Shown here piece by piece: positions 62,782 through 64,000 of a stretch of DNA of 64,000 nt. The DNA comes from Wuchereria bancrofti (Eukaryota; Nematoda; Chromadorea; Rhabditida; Onchocercidae): assembly GCA_005281725.1 (NCBI GenBank), contig SSBO01000009.1, positions 9,683,438 to 9,747,437 of the forward strand, read 5' to 3'. Numbering within the stretch: the first letter of the stretch is position 1; every line of letters begins with the position of its first letter. Both the position numbers and the translations under genes were made by a program. Below the pieces are notes generated by a model. It saw nothing but the letters and a program-made list of their open reading frames with translations. It was not told the DNA's origin and did no database searches.

Positions 62782-62969
62782 TTTCTAATTTTAAATTGGA
62801 TTAGAAATTGCAAAATAATTCGTTTTCTTTTTCAAATTAAATATAAAATTGTGAAATTTTTGGAACAATGCTGGAATGCTTAAATTTTTTCTTTCTATTA
62901 TTATTATTACTATTGTTATTATAATTATTATTATTATAAAAAATATACTTCGAATTTGAATAACTAAAA
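62782..62969. repeat. 188 bp direct duplication, copy A (before NN gap)
   Basis: Matches 62972-63159 at an offset of 190 bp with no difference seen, and ends exactly at the NN. Confidence 0.95.
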
Positions 62970-62971
62970 NN
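62970..62971. other. Assembly gap (NN)
   Basis: Two ambiguous bases between identical 188 bp flanks. Confidence 0.95.
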
Positions 62972-63159
62972 TTTCTAATTTTAAATTGGATTAGAAATTG
63001 CAAAATAATTCGTTTTCTTTTTCAAATTAAATATAAAATTGTGAAATTTTTGGAACAATGCTGGAATGCTTAAATTTTTTCTTTCTATTATTATTATTAC
63101 TATTGTTATTATAATTATTATTATTATAAAAAATATACTTCGAATTTGAATAACTAAAA
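62972..63159. repeat. 188 bp direct duplication, copy B (after NN gap)
   Basis: Identical to copy A; continues into unique sequence ATAATATTTCAG. Confidence 0.95.
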
Positions 63160-63208
63160 TAATATTTCAGGTAATTATGAATTGTTGAAAAGTTTTTTTT
63201 TTTTGCAG

Positions 63209-63331
63209 AGAGCAAATATGAAAAATGAGGGCTATTTTAAATTATTGAAAAAGACAGAAGCGGATGATAATGAATATAGTTGTAAATATATGAGGTTATA
63301 CACAATCATTAATGTCAAATCATACGACTGA
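63209..63331 (+). other. Candidate isolated 5' exon or micro-ORF
   Basis: A strong acceptor (12 T's then GCAG at 63207-63208) is followed 9 nt later by ATG (63218) and the frame MKNEGYFKLLKKTEADDNEY..., open for 37 codons to TGA at 63331. A weak GTTATA donor lies after SCKYMR. This could be the trans-spliced first exon of a gene running out of the window, but no downstream exon was recognised before 64000. Confidence 0.25.
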
Positions 63332-64000
63332 ATGAATTTGGATCGAGCAGAAAATTTGGATTTCAATCGTAAAATGAAACAACAAAAAAAAAAAAAAAAA
63401 AAAAAAGTTCTCAATCTGAATTGCAATAAAAAAATTTTTTGAAAGGAAAAAGAAAATCGTATATAAAAATTCGATTATTATAAGTGGACAAAGATTGAGA
63501 ACGAACGATTTTATGAAATTATATTCATAAAATACTCCTTCAATTAAAATTAGACAGTCTTCAACGATAATTTGAATAGTTTTATTGAAATATTATTTTT
63601 TTTTTCTAAAAAAAAAAAGAGAAGAAAAAACATTGAGAAAAATAATGATAAAAATACTGTGAATCAATATTTTTGTTTTTGCTTTTTTTTTTCCTTTTCT
63701 CTCTTTTTTTTTAAACCGTTTTCTTTTTTATGAAAATTATAAACATTTTTACGTTTTTCCTTTAGGGAAATGAACAGCATTTTTGAAATTTTTTTTTTCG
63801 TATTTTTCTCTTCAATTTTTTTTTTTTTTTGTGAAATTTTTACTCGTTTCAATCCGATTTAAATTCCCTATAGATTAATCACTCATATGGCGTCTAAATT
63901 CCTGATGCCCTTGAAGAAAAAAAAAAAAAGTAGGTTCCGTTACTACTATATCATTTCATTTCAATTCTACTCCCTAGTGTTAAATTTCATTTTTTTTTTT
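63332..64000. other. A+T-rich terminal region
   Basis: Long A- and T-runs (for example 63383-63406); no supportable feature seen. Confidence 0.5.

Overview
The window is eukaryotic nuclear DNA that is very A+T rich, with spliceosomal introns (GT..AG, often ending TTTTCAG or TTTTAG) and many homopolymer runs and microsatellites. The gene content, the WSC-containing xylosyltransferase, and strong splice acceptors just upstream of several start codons (typical of spliced-leader trans-splicing) point to a nematode. Base composition and intron sizes fit a parasitic clade III (spirurid/filarial-type) worm, but the species is an inference.

Eight multi-exon genes could be rebuilt exon by exon with phase-consistent junctions; most of their exons do not begin with ATG. 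From left to right: (1) 2975-20210 (+), a secreted 839-residue low-complexity protein of unknown function, with a 9.3 kb first intron; (2) 21717-23832 (-), the histone N-terminal acetyltransferase NAA40/NatD, convergent with gene 1; (3) 25798-31019 (+), a TDRD3-type Tudor protein; (4) 31733-32848 (+), the mitochondrial Fe-S assembly protein ISCA1; (5) 34508-35672 (+), the ubiquitin-like/ribosomal S30 fusion FAU (rps-30); (6) 36189-37713 (+), a protein resembling AROS/RPS19BP1; (7) 39362-41876 (+), a small proline-rich single-pass membrane protein; (8) 43631-45486 (-), a cysteamine/N-terminal-cysteine dioxygenase (ADO), whose first ATG is preceded by 32 in-frame CAA/CAG codons; (9) 49175-56244 (+), peptide O-xylosyltransferase (sqv-6 type) with an N-terminal anchor, a WSC domain and the GT14 domain.

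Genes 3-7 form a same-strand series (Tudor, ISCA1, FAU, AROS-like, small membrane protein). Acceptor-like sites lie 32-47 nt before the ATGs of genes 4-7, so the series may be a nematode operon or a set of trans-spliced neighbours. FAU (S30) beside an AROS-like gene (S19-binding protein) would put two small-subunit-linked genes together.

The rest is non-coding: a large empty first intron, microsatellites, a 105-bp dimeric satellite at 48.3-48.9 kb, a 31-bp GC-richer repeat at 38.7 kb, a 69-bp repeat at 60.6-60.9 kb, and two near-perfect direct duplications that abut N gaps (58.5-60.6 kb and 62.8-63.2 kb) and look like assembly artefacts. No prokaryotic features, CRISPR arrays, tRNA or rRNA genes, or transposase genes were seen.
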